Shown piece after piece: positions 28,711 to 38,318 of a stretch of DNA of 52,101 nucleotides (position 1 is the stretch's first letter; each line of letters opens with the position of its first letter). Both the position numbers and the translations under genes were made by a program. The stretch lies in assembly GCA_029565065.1 (NCBI GenBank), contig JAKQOW010000032.1:1-52101 (forward strand), given 5' to 3'. The notes under the pieces were generated by a model. That model saw only the letters and a program-made list of their open reading frames with translations. It searched no databases and was not told the DNA's origin. This DNA comes from Acidobacteriota bacterium (lineage in GTDB: Bacteria > Acidobacteriota > JAAYUB01).

Positions 28711-29742
28711 ATGCACGCGAACGGTCCCTATCGCCAACTCCGCCGAATCCGCCGGCAGCCACCGGGCCTGCCAGCGGCGATGCCGTGCGCCCTGGCGCTG
28801 GCGCTGGCGCTGGCGGCTTGCCGGGGCGAGGAGAGCGGTGAAGGCGTCCCGCCCGGTCCCGCCTCAGCCTGGTTCCAGCCGGATCGGGCCGTGGTCCTCA
28901 CGGTGGGGAAGGCCGTCTTCACGTCGCACGAATTCATCCAGTTCCGGCAGGGCTTCGTGTCCACCATCGGTGATTCGGCCCCGCTGGGCAGCGCCGAGAA
29001 CACCACCATCCTCAACGAATTCATCGAGCGCAGCCTGCTGTTGACCGCCGCCCGCGACGACGGGATCAGCCGACCGCCTGATCTTGGCGACGGCGCGAAA
29101 CAACCGGCGCAAACCAGCGCCGCCGACGGACTGACGCTGTCCAGCGACGAGTTGATCATCCAGGAGTATTTGAACCGGCGGCTCGGCGAGCGACTCCAGG
29201 TGACCGAAGCAGAGGCTGAAGCCCACTTCGCCCAGCACAGCGGGGAGTATCTGGCGCCCAAGCGCTTCCACGTGCGCGAAATCCTCGTGGACGACGAAGG
29301 GTTGGCCCGGCAGATCCACGCCGAACTCCGCGAGAGCGGCAAGCCGCGTTTCAGCGCCTTCGCCCGGCAGTTCTCCCGCGCCCCATCCGCCGCCAACGGC
29401 GGCGATCTCGGATTTTTCCAACCGGGGCAGCTGCCGCCCGATTTCGAGGCGATCATCGTCGGACTGAAACCGGGCAGCTACTCCGAGGTGATGCGGACCC
29501 AGTACGGATTCCACATCTTCTATCTGGAAGAGGTTATCCAGTCCCATCCCCAGAAATATTACGAAGTCCGGGAAGCGATCATCCAGCAGCTGCGCATGGA
29601 CAAGGAGCGGGCCGCCCACGCCACCCTGCTCGACGAGCTGGTCGTCCGGTACCGGCCGGCGCTCCATCGGCAGGCGCTGGATTTTGTCCCCGACCCATCA
29701 ATCCTGACCCGAACCATCGTGGAGGCCGACCATGCGAAATAG
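28711..29742 (+). CDS. PpiC-type peptidyl-prolyl isomerase lipoprotein
   Basis: 343 residues from the second of two adjacent ATG codons (28708 and 28711), chosen because AAGGG sits 4 nt before it. A basic stretch leads into a lipobox LALAAC with Cys 37, predicting a lipid-anchored periplasmic protein. An N-terminal SurA-like helical region (about 55-190) precedes a rotamase (parvulin) domain: RFHVREILVDDEGLARQI, FSAFARQFSRAPSAANGGDLGFFQPGQ (read in pieces) and YSEVMRTQYGFHIFYLEE. PrsA/SurA-like chaperone for secreted or outer-membrane proteins. It follows mfd after 14 nt and overlaps the next, related chaperone gene by 11 nt, so the two are probably a duplicated pair. Confidence 0.85.
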   Translation: MHANGPYRQLRRIRRQPPGLPAAMPCALALALALAACRGEESGEGVPPGPASAWFQPDRAVVLTVGKAVFTSHEFIQFRQGFVSTIGDSAPLGSAENTTILNEFIERSLLLTAARDDGISRPPDLGDGAKQPAQTSAADGLTLSSDELIIQEYLNRRLGERLQVTEAEAEAHFAQHSGEYLAPKRFHVREILVDDEGLARQIHAELRESGKPRFSAFARQFSRAPSAANGGDLGFFQPGQLPPDFEAIIVGLKPGSYSEVMRTQYGFHIFYLEEVIQSHPQKYYEVREAIIQQLRMDKERAAHATLLDELVVRYRPALHRQALDFVPDPSILTRTIVEADHAK

Positions 29743-30736
29743 AGCGCTCGCGGCCCTGGCGGGCCTGCTGCTCGCCGGGCTGATTCCCGGCTGGATCCGG
29801 GGCGAGGTGATCGAGCAGATCGTCGCCCAGGTCAACAACGACATCATCACCCTGACCCAGTACAACCGCGAGAAGGACACCGTGCTCAAGCAGATGCGCG
29901 GCCGCTACCAGGGCGACGAGCTGACCGCCCGCTACAACGAAACGGTGAAGCAGATCCTGCCCACCCTCATCAACGAATTGCTGCTCGTCCAGAAAGCCAA
30001 CGAGTACGGCATGAGCGAGGACCTGGATCTGGAGGCCAACGCCTACCTGGAAGACCTGATGAAACAGAACAGCATCCCCAACATGGATGCGCTCAAACAG
30101 GAGATGGCCCGGGCGGGAATCGTCTACGCCGACTACTATGAGAACCTGAAGCGCCAGATCCTGGTCAGCCGGATCCGGGGCGCCATCGTCCGCCAGCGGA
30201 TCAAGGTCATGACCGGCGAGGTGGAAAAGTACTACCAGGACCATGTCCAAGAGTTCACCACACCCGAGCAGGTGGAGCTGGCCGAGATCGTCCTCTACAC
30301 GAAGGACAAGAATGCCGACGAGGTGCGGGCCCGAATCAACCAAGTCCACCAGGAGCTGTCGGCCGGCCAGGCATTCGCGGATCTGGCCAAGGCGTTCTCC
30401 GACGGCCCGTCGGCCAAGGACGGCGGCAACATCGGCAGCTTCCCCCTGTCCAACCTGACCCCCGCCATCCGGGAGGTGGTCCAGACACTGCAAACCGGCC
30501 AGTACAGCCGCGTATTGGAGATGGATTTCGGTTTCGAGGTCCTCCAGCTCGTCAAGCGGACCCCCGCCGTGCAGCGTCCCCTCGAAGAGGTCCGCCGCGA
30601 CGTCGAGGAACAGCTCTTCCGAACCCGGCTGGAGCCGGTGATGAAGGAGTTCATGGTGGAGCTGCGCAAGCAGGCCTACGTGTACGTGTTTCCTGAATTC
30701 CGCGGGGATTACGACCCCGACGCCGAGGCCAAGTAA
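29732..30736 (+). CDS. SurA-like periplasmic peptidyl-prolyl isomerase
   Basis: 334 residues; ATG with GTGGAGG upstream, within the last codons of the preceding gene. Signal peptide (RNRALAALAGLLLAGLIPGWIRG), then the SurA N-terminal helical domain beginning VIEQIVAQVNNDIITLTQ, and one parvulin domain: EQVELAEIVLYTKDKN, AFADLAKAFSDGPSAKDGGN, IGSFPLSNLTPAIREVV and MDFGFEVLQLVKRTPA. E. coli SurA has two parvulin domains; this one has a single copy. Role: holding or folding outer-membrane proteins in the periplasm. It pairs with the lipoprotein isomerase upstream. Confidence 0.87.
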   Translation: MRNRALAALAGLLLAGLIPGWIRGEVIEQIVAQVNNDIITLTQYNREKDTVLKQMRGRYQGDELTARYNETVKQILPTLINELLLVQKANEYGMSEDLDLEANAYLEDLMKQNSIPNMDALKQEMARAGIVYADYYENLKRQILVSRIRGAIVRQRIKVMTGEVEKYYQDHVQEFTTPEQVELAEIVLYTKDKNADEVRARINQVHQELSAGQAFADLAKAFSDGPSAKDGGNIGSFPLSNLTPAIREVVQTLQTGQYSRVLEMDFGFEVLQLVKRTPAVQRPLEEVRRDVEEQLFRTRLEPVMKEFMVELRKQAYVYVFPEFRGDYDPDAEAK

Positions 30737-30760
30737 GGGTCCGCGGGGAGCCGCGCCGGC

Positions 30761-31033
30761 ATGCGCCTCGACATGTTTCTGCGCGTGAGCCGGATCATCG
30801 CCCGCCGCCCGCTGGGCAAGCGGCTGTGCGACAACGGCGCCGTGCGGGTCAACGGGCGGACGGCCAAGGCGGCTCAGGAGATCCGCGCCGGCGACATCAT
30901 CGAAGTGGACGCGCCCGGCGCACGCCACCGCTACCGCGTGGAGCGGCTGCCCGACGGGCGCAACGTCGCCCGGACCGAAGCCCGCGAGCTGGCCACGCTG
31001 CTCGACACCGAACGGAAGGACATACTGGATTGA
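30761..31033 (+). CDS. S4-domain RNA-binding protein, Hsp15/RqcP-like
   Basis: 90 residues, ATG with GGGGAG about 10 nt upstream. The whole protein is an S4 domain: MRLDMFLRVSRIIARRPLGK, then GAVRVNGRTAKAAQEIRAGDIIEVD. Size and sequence match the Hsp15/RqcP group, which binds 50S subunits carrying stuck peptidyl-tRNA; in Bacillus RqcP works with RqcH in C-terminal alanine tailing. An rqcH-like gene occurs at 41575-43284 of this window, which favours the RqcP role. Its TGA overlaps the TTG start of the next gene. Confidence 0.8.
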   Translation: MRLDMFLRVSRIIARRPLGKRLCDNGAVRVNGRTAKAAQEIRAGDIIEVDAPGARHRYRVERLPDGRNVARTEARELATLLDTERKDILD

Positions 31034-32019
31034 AAGCCAAATACGTTTCCGATTACCTCCCGAACCAGAACGTCGACGACGTGTTTCTGGTGATCCGCAA
31101 GGAGATCCGGCCGAAAAAGCAGGGTGGGGACTTCATCTTCACCGTGCTGGCCGACCGGACCGGCGCCATCACCGCCTTCCTCTGGGACAACGTGGATGTC
31201 TTCCGCGCCAAGTTCGACGTGGACCAGTTCGTCCACGTGATCGGGATGACCAAGGAATTCAACAACGCCACCCAGATCACCATCCACAAAATCCGGCGGG
31301 TCGAATCCGACCAGGTGGAACTGGACGACTTCATCCGCAAGTCGCACCGCGACACCGACCAGAGCTACGCCGCCCTCCTCGACTGCATCCACCAGGAGGT
31401 GACCGACCCGTACCTGCGCCGCCTGCTCCTCGACATCTTCGGCGAGCCGGAGCTGCAGGCCCGCTTCAAGCAGTGCCCCGCGGCCAAGGCGCTCCATCAC
31501 GCGTACATCGGCGGCCTGCTGGATCACACGCTGTCGGTGATGCAACTGTGCATCCGCATCTGCCAGCATTACCCCTTTCTGAACAAGAGCATGCTGCTGG
31601 CGGGCGCCGCACTCCACGACATCGGCAAGCTGGACGAGCTGGTCTGGGGCAAGAGCATCGATTACACCGACGAGGGCCGCCTCGTCGGGCACATCACCAT
31701 GGAAGCCATCCTGCTGGACCGCCGGATGTCGGCCGTCCCCGATTTTCCCGCCGACCTCCGGATGGAGTTGCTCCACCTGGTGATCAGCCATCACCGCGAA
31801 CTGGAATTCGGATCGCCCAAACGCCCCAAGACACTGGAAGCGCTGGCCCTGTCCTACCTGGACGATCTCGACGCCAAGCTGGGCACCTTTCTCGAGGCGA
31901 TCCAGCAGGCTGGCGAGAGCGATCACTGGACTCCGTACAACACCAACCTGCAGCGGTTCATCTACCGCCGTTCGGCCGCGGAGGACAAGCCGGCGGAGGG
32001 CGGGGGAACCGACGAATGA
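31030..32019 (+). CDS. yhaM: 3'-5' exoribonuclease YhaM-like (OB fold plus HD domain)
   Basis: 329 residues from the TTG at 31030, overlapping the TGA of the S4 gene, with AAGGA 9 nt upstream; no ATG lies near the expected N terminus. Residues 1-95 form an OB-fold nucleic-acid-binding domain (FIFTVLADRTGAITAFLWD). The HD phosphohydrolase domain follows: GGLLDHTLSVMQLC (His 166), ALHDIGKLDEL (His 196, Asp 197), GHITMEAILL (His 221) and HLVISHHRELEFGSPKRPKT. This matches YhaM, a Mn-dependent 3'-5' exonuclease for RNA and ssDNA. It lies beside other RNA-handling genes (S4 protein, RNase E/G, pnp). Confidence 0.88.
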   Translation: MKAKYVSDYLPNQNVDDVFLVIRKEIRPKKQGGDFIFTVLADRTGAITAFLWDNVDVFRAKFDVDQFVHVIGMTKEFNNATQITIHKIRRVESDQVELDDFIRKSHRDTDQSYAALLDCIHQEVTDPYLRRLLLDIFGEPELQARFKQCPAAKALHHAYIGGLLDHTLSVMQLCIRICQHYPFLNKSMLLAGAALHDIGKLDELVWGKSIDYTDEGRLVGHITMEAILLDRRMSAVPDFPADLRMELLHLVISHHRELEFGSPKRPKTLEALALSYLDDLDAKLGTFLEAIQQAGESDHWTPYNTNLQRFIYRRSAAEDKPAEGGGTDE

Positions 32020-32020
32020 T

Positions 32021-32049
32021 TTGGTTTTTTTTAACCGCTGTGCTAAGAT
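32021..32049 (+). promoter_or_regulatory. Putative promoter of the RNase E/G gene
   Basis: TTGGTT (32021-32026), a 17-bp spacer with a T run, and TAAGAT (32044-32049; five of six). The -35 box is weak. Transcription would start near 32056 and give a leader of about 123 nt. Confidence 0.4.
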
Positions 32050-32073
32050 CCTCAGCGGCATGGATTTTTAACG

Positions 32074-32146
32074 ACCGGACAATGGGAATCCTGGACCGTC
32101 CGGTGGCGTAAAGATATTTTTTCCTGACAACACAAGCCGGATTCCC
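32074..32146 (+). promoter_or_regulatory. Predicted H-type pseudoknot in the RNase E/G leader
   Basis: Two perfect interleaved helices: ACCGGAC (32074-32080) pairs with GTCCGGT (32098-32104), and GGGAATCC (32084-32091), in the loop of the first, pairs with GGATTCCC (32139-32146). A further palindrome GGTGTACACC (32169-32178) abuts the ATG and contains part of the ribosome-binding site. E. coli RNase E controls its own mRNA through its leader; a similar role here is inference. Confidence 0.45.
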
Positions 32147-32178
32147 GCCCTACAACCTTCAAGCTCGAGGTGTACACC

Positions 32179-34191
32179 ATGAGCCGTGAAATGATGGTGC
32201 ACGTCACCCCGTTCGAGGTGCATGCCGCCATTCTGGAGGACGGTGCGCTGGCCGAATACCATGTGGAGCGCCGCAAGGACCGCAGCATCGTCGGCAACAT
32301 CTACAAGGGCCGGGTGGGAAAAGTGCTGCCGGGCATGCAGTCCGCCTTTGTGGACATCGGCATCGAAAAGAACGCCTTCCTCTATGTCACCGATTTCTTC
32401 GAGGAGTTCGCCGATCTAAAGGAAACCCTCGACGTGGACGTGCCCAAGGGACGCGCCGCCAAACCGCCGGCGCCGCCGCCCGAGGAGCCGACCGAAGCGG
32501 AAACCGCCATCTCGGCGCCGTCCGACGGAGAAGACGGCGAGACGGCGACTGCCCCGGCGGCGGATGCCGAACCCGTCGCGGCCGAGGGACCGGCCGAGGC
32601 ACCGAAAAAGCGCCGCCGTTCCCGCCGGTCGTCCCGCTCCCGGTCGCGCACGCGAGCCGCCGCCGACGCAACGGCCGCGGATTCCGAAGCCGCCGGGGCC
32701 ACGCCGGCATCGGCTGAACCGCCGGCGGAGACCGCCGTCGAAGCGTCCGCGGGCATGGAATCTCTCCCGGCGGAGGCCGCCGTCACCCCGGCGGAACCGT
32801 CCTGGACCTCCCCCTGGGCCCAGCCTGCCGCCGACGCGCCGGAACCGGAGCGCGACCGCACCGACGCCGAAGACGGCACGGCGACCATCCGCTTCCCCGA
32901 CTCCGACCTCACCTTCTGCGCCAGCCGCCCGCGCGGCGGCCGCCGGAAGCGCAAGGGGTTCAACCTGGCCGGCGAGGCGGAGCCCGGCAACATCGCCACC
33001 ATGCTGAAGCAGGGCCAGGAGATCATCGTCCAGGTCATGAAGGAACCCATGTCCCTGAAGAGCGCCCGGATCACCTCCCACATCTCGCTCCCCGGGCGCC
33101 AGCTTGTGTTCCTGCCCACCGTCAATCACGTGGGCGTGTCCCGCAAGATCCACAGCGACCAGGAGCGGAAACGGCTCCGGACCATCATCACCCAGAACCG
33201 CAAGGACCGTCCGGGCGGATTCATCATCCGCACGGCCAGCGAGGGGCTCAGCGAGGCCGAGCTGGTCCAGGACATGGAATACCTGATGAAGACGTGGGAG
33301 GACATCCAGGCCCGCGGCGCCGCCGAATCCGCTCCGTGTCTCCTCTACCAGGAGCTGGACCTGGTGGAAAAACTCCTCCGGGACAAGCTGGACGACAGCT
33401 TCCAAAACATCTGGGTGGACGACGAGGCCGAGTACGCGGCCATCGTAAACTTCGTTGAGCGCTTCATGCCCACGCTCCTGTCGCGCGTGAAACTGTACTC
33501 GCGCGACGCCTCGATCTTCGACCATTTCAACCTGACGCCCGAGATCCAGCGTGCCACCCGGCAGAAGGTCTGGCTCCCGTCCGGCGGCTTCATCGTCGTC
33601 AACCACACCGAAGCGCTCGTGGCCATCGACGTCAACAGCGGCAAGTACGTGGGCAAGGGAAACAGCTTCGAGGAGACCATCACCAAGATCAACGTGGATG
33701 CGGCCAAGGAGGCCATGCGCCAGATCCGCCTGCGGAATCTCGGCGGCATCATCGTGATCGATTTCATCGACATGCAGGAGAAGAAAAGCAAGCGGCTGGT
33801 TCTGGACGCCCTGACGCTGGAGCTGCGCAAGGACAAGGTACCCACCAAAGTCATTCCGTTCAATGATTTCGGCATGGTGATCATGACCCGGAAACGGTCG
33901 GCCAGCGCCCTGGAGAAGAATCTGTCCGAGCCCTGTTCCCTGTGCGGCGGGTCGGGATTCACCAAGTCCGTGTCCACGATCTGTTATGAGATCTACGCGC
34001 ATGTGGCGCGGATGCGCAAGTCGCTGGAAGGCACCCAGGTCGAAATCCGCGCCCATCCGAACGTCATCCGGGCGCTCAAGAGCATCGAGCGGGAAGTGGT
34101 CGCGGCGATCGAGAAAGATTTCCACCGGCCGGCCGTCCTGATCCCGGACTCGACGCTGGAACTCACCGCGTTCGACATCGTCGGCATCTGA
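32179..34191 (+). CDS. rng: Ribonuclease E/G with a large insert in the S1 domain
   Basis: 670 residues from the ATG at 32179 (GAGGTG 6 nt upstream). Single-strand-specific endoribonuclease for mRNA decay and rRNA processing. The S1 domain begins GNIYKGRVGKVLPGMQSAFVDIG (read 39-61) and resumes at MLKQGQEIIVQVMKEP (about 275); the intervening roughly 190 residues (about 80-270) are a low-complexity Ala/Glu/Pro insert with the basic block KKRRRSRRSSRSRSRTR (143-159). The catalytic DNase-I-like domain has both Mg-binding aspartates, AIDVNSGK (Asp 484) and VIDFIDM (Asp 528). The Zn-link CSLCGGSG has Cys 586 and Cys 589. There is no long RNase E-type C-terminal scaffold, so the form is RNase G-like, with the disordered region moved into S1. 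Confidence 0.92.
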   Translation: MSREMMVHVTPFEVHAAILEDGALAEYHVERRKDRSIVGNIYKGRVGKVLPGMQSAFVDIGIEKNAFLYVTDFFEEFADLKETLDVDVPKGRAAKPPAPPPEEPTEAETAISAPSDGEDGETATAPAADAEPVAAEGPAEAPKKRRRSRRSSRSRSRTRAAADATAADSEAAGATPASAEPPAETAVEASAGMESLPAEAAVTPAEPSWTSPWAQPAADAPEPERDRTDAEDGTATIRFPDSDLTFCASRPRGGRRKRKGFNLAGEAEPGNIATMLKQGQEIIVQVMKEPMSLKSARITSHISLPGRQLVFLPTVNHVGVSRKIHSDQERKRLRTIITQNRKDRPGGFIIRTASEGLSEAELVQDMEYLMKTWEDIQARGAAESAPCLLYQELDLVEKLLRDKLDDSFQNIWVDDEAEYAAIVNFVERFMPTLLSRVKLYSRDASIFDHFNLTPEIQRATRQKVWLPSGGFIVVNHTEALVAIDVNSGKYVGKGNSFEETITKINVDAAKEAMRQIRLRNLGGIIVIDFIDMQEKKSKRLVLDALTLELRKDKVPTKVIPFNDFGMVIMTRKRSASALEKNLSEPCSLCGGSGFTKSVSTICYEIYAHVARMRKSLEGTQVEIRAHPNVIRALKSIEREVVAAIEKDFHRPAVLIPDSTLELTAFDIVGI

Positions 34192-34223
34192 CGGCGCCGC
34201 CCCGCGCGGCCCTCAAAACAGCA

Positions 34224-34258
34224 AGGCGGGCTGCTGGACGCAGCCCGCCTCGTTTTTT
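34224..34258 (+). terminator. Rho-independent terminator of rng
   Basis: A perfect 11-bp stem, AGGCGGGCTGC (34224-34234) with GCAGCCCGCCT (34240-34250), a 5-nt loop, then a run of six T (34253-34258). It lies between convergent rng and pnp; on the opposite strand the following sequence is only weakly T-rich. Confidence 0.92.
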
Positions 34259-34277
34259 ATCGGTCGATGGAATCGGG

Positions 34278-36473
<2,196 letters not shown>

Positions 36474-36573
36474 ATCGAATCCTCCAGATGCGTGTGTCTC
36501 CCCGGTGTCGTGATCCGGGATGCCGGTGGGGCATCGGCCGATAGTCTCAGGATGACGGGAAGGAAAACATAAC

Positions 36574-36615
36574 AAGACGCCGGCGGGAGGGGGCACCCCT
36601 TCCTCGCGGCGTCTT
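36574..36615 (-). promoter_or_regulatory. Long hairpin in the rpsO-pnp intergenic region
   Basis: A perfect 9-bp outer stem, AAGACGCCG (36574-36582) with CGGCGTCTT (36607-36615), encloses a G-rich run facing a C/T-rich run. The T content after it on the minus strand is weak (TTGTTATGTTTT), so it may be a leaky terminator or a processing site. In E. coli this same intergenic region carries a hairpin cut by RNase III that underlies pnp autoregulation. Confidence 0.5.
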
Positions 36616-36651
36616 GGTCAGTATCAGTCTCGGGTGCGGTCAAATTAGCGG

Positions 36652-36921
36652 TTACTTCCTCAGCCCCAGCTCGCCGATGAGCTTGCGATAGCGCTCGATG
36701 TCGGTCTGCTTCAGGTATTCCAGCAGCCGTTTCCGCTGCCCCACGAGCTGCAGGAGACCGCGCCGGGAATGATGATCCTTGACGTGGGACCGGAAATGCT
36801 CGTTGAGGTCGTTGATGCGCTGGGTCAGCAGCGCCACCTGGACTTCCGTGGACCCGACGTCCTTCGTGTGGCGCTGGTACTGCTTCATGATCTGCTGCTT
36901 CGATTCGTTCGTCAGAGACAA
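36652..36921 (-). CDS. rpsO: 30S ribosomal protein S15
   Basis: 89 residues, full length. Binds 16S rRNA early in 30S assembly. Family motifs are clear: [40 protein letters not shown] and [20 protein letters not shown]. The start is a TTG at 36921 (GGAGGA 6 nt upstream) rather than ATG. It precedes pnp by 178 nt and is divergent from the metallopeptidase gene. Confidence 0.98.
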   Translation of the reverse strand: MSLTNESKQQIMKQYQRHTKDVGSTEVQVALLTQRINDLNEHFRSHVKDHHSRRGLLQLVGQRKRLLEYLKQTDIERYRKLIGELGLRK

Positions 36922-36956
36922 GAGTGTCCTCCTCGGGCGTCAATCAAAAGACAGAC

Positions 36957-36985
36957 TTTTTATCACAGCTTCCCCGGCCTGTAAA
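36957..36985 (-). promoter_or_regulatory. Promoter of rpsO-pnp
   Basis: On the minus strand TTTACA (36985-36980; five of six), a 17-bp spacer and TAAAAA (36962-36957; four of six), placing the transcript start about 30 nt before the rpsO start codon. Confidence 0.55.
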
Positions 36986-37041
36986 GAGAAATTTTTCCCG
37001 AGACTGCAGAGCCGCCCTCGGGGATCCGCCGTGCCGGGGCG

Positions 37042-37070
37042 ATGAAAACAGGCATCGGATCTGCTACAAT
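37042..37070 (+). promoter_or_regulatory. Putative promoter of the metallopeptidase gene
   Basis: ATGAAA (37042-37047), a 17-bp spacer and TACAAT (37065-37070; five of six). The -35 box is weak. The ATG at 37101 would be about 25 nt from the transcript start. Confidence 0.45.
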
Positions 37071-37100
37071 GGCCGCCTGTCGCCACAGGAGTCCGCATCG

Positions 37101-38318
37101 ATGGTTCGACTGCTCACCCCGCTGCTGTTTGTCTTCGGCTGGCTGGCCGGCCTGGGAATCCTCCCGGCCGCGGCCCCCGCCGGGTCACCGCCAGCGGACG
37201 GCGAACCGGCGACGGCGACGCCGGACGCCGCAACCGTGGAGCGGGTGCTGGCCAAGCTCGAGCGGCTCACCGGCGTGTCGCGGAAGCGGCCCGTGGCCGC
37301 GCGCACCATGAGCAGGGCCGAGATCGAGACCCTGGTGCTGCGCAAGCTCGGCGCGGATTACACCGAGGCCGAGATCCGCGAAGAGACACTCATTCTGGAA
37401 ACCCTGGGGCTCGTGCCGGCCGGGACGGATCTGAAGCGGCTGGTCGCGGACCTCTACACCGAGCAACTGGGCGGCTATTATGACCCGGACAGCGGTGCCT
37501 ACGTGATGGCCGACTGGATCGAGCCGGTTCTGCAGGAAGCGGTCATGGCCCATGAGCTGGTCCATGCCCTGCAGGACCAATCCGGCGGGATCAGCGCCCT
37601 CCAGGCCCAGGTCCGCCATGACGACGACGCCGCTTTGGCGTTGATGGCGTTGCTCGAAGGCACGGCCACCCTCGCGATGCTGGCGTACATGACCGACGCC
37701 CCGGTGGAGCAGGTTGCCGCCATCCCCGGCATCGCCGCCATGATGCGCACCGCCGCCCGGCAGTCACAGGGACAGGCGGCGGTGTTCGCCCGGGCGCCGG
37801 CCTTCCTGCAGGCCGCCATGCTTTTCCCCTATCTCGAGGGCACCGACTTCGTCTGCCGGCTGATGGAAACGCGAACCTTCGCCCAGACCCTCCGGCTGGT
37901 GGAGCATCCACCCGCCACCACCGAGCAGATTCTGCGGTCGGAAAAGTACCTGGCGACACCGCCCGAAGGCGGCCGGCCGCTCGCCCTGGACGAATCGTGC
38001 TGGCGTGAGATGGGACGGCCCGTCGGCCAGCCCCGCCACTGGGGCCAGTTCCAGCTGGCCGAGTTTCTGAAGCGCGGCCTGCCCGATGCGGACGCCGCTG
38101 GAGCCGCCCGCGGCTGGGGTGGCGATGTCCTGGTGCTGGTGGAGCGCAGCGACGGCCGCCCTCCGCTGGTCCTGTGGCTCATCGCCTGGGATGCCCCCGC
38201 CGACGCCGACCGGTTCCAGGCCGCCCTGGCCGCCTGGCCCGCCGACGCCCCCCGGCTCGTGGCGACGCGGACCGCGCCCGACGCAGTGCTCCTCCGGATC
38301 GGAAACGGCCCGCCATGA
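37101..38318 (+). CDS. Exported HExxH metallopeptidase-like protein
   Basis: 405 residues from the ATG at 37101 (AGGAG 9 nt upstream). An N-terminal hydrophobic segment (LLTPLLFVFGWLAGLGILPA) indicates export. The zincin motif is intact, VMAHELVHALQDQ (His 151, Glu 152, His 155), with LLEGTATLAM 31 residues later offering Glu 186 as third ligand; GGYYDPDSGAYVM precedes the motif, as in related uncharacterised proteins. I recognise the fold type but not a named family, and the substrate is unknown. It overlaps the following GIY-YIG gene as ATGA, so the two are probably co-translated. Confidence 0.75.
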   Translation: MVRLLTPLLFVFGWLAGLGILPAAAPAGSPPADGEPATATPDAATVERVLAKLERLTGVSRKRPVAARTMSRAEIETLVLRKLGADYTEAEIREETLILETLGLVPAGTDLKRLVADLYTEQLGGYYDPDSGAYVMADWIEPVLQEAVMAHELVHALQDQSGGISALQAQVRHDDDAALALMALLEGTATLAMLAYMTDAPVEQVAAIPGIAAMMRTAARQSQGQAAVFARAPAFLQAAMLFPYLEGTDFVCRLMETRTFAQTLRLVEHPPATTEQILRSEKYLATPPEGGRPLALDESCWREMGRPVGQPRHWGQFQLAEFLKRGLPDADAAGAARGWGGDVLVLVERSDGRPPLVLWLIAWDAPADADRFQAALAAWPADAPRLVATRTAPDAVLLRIGNGPP

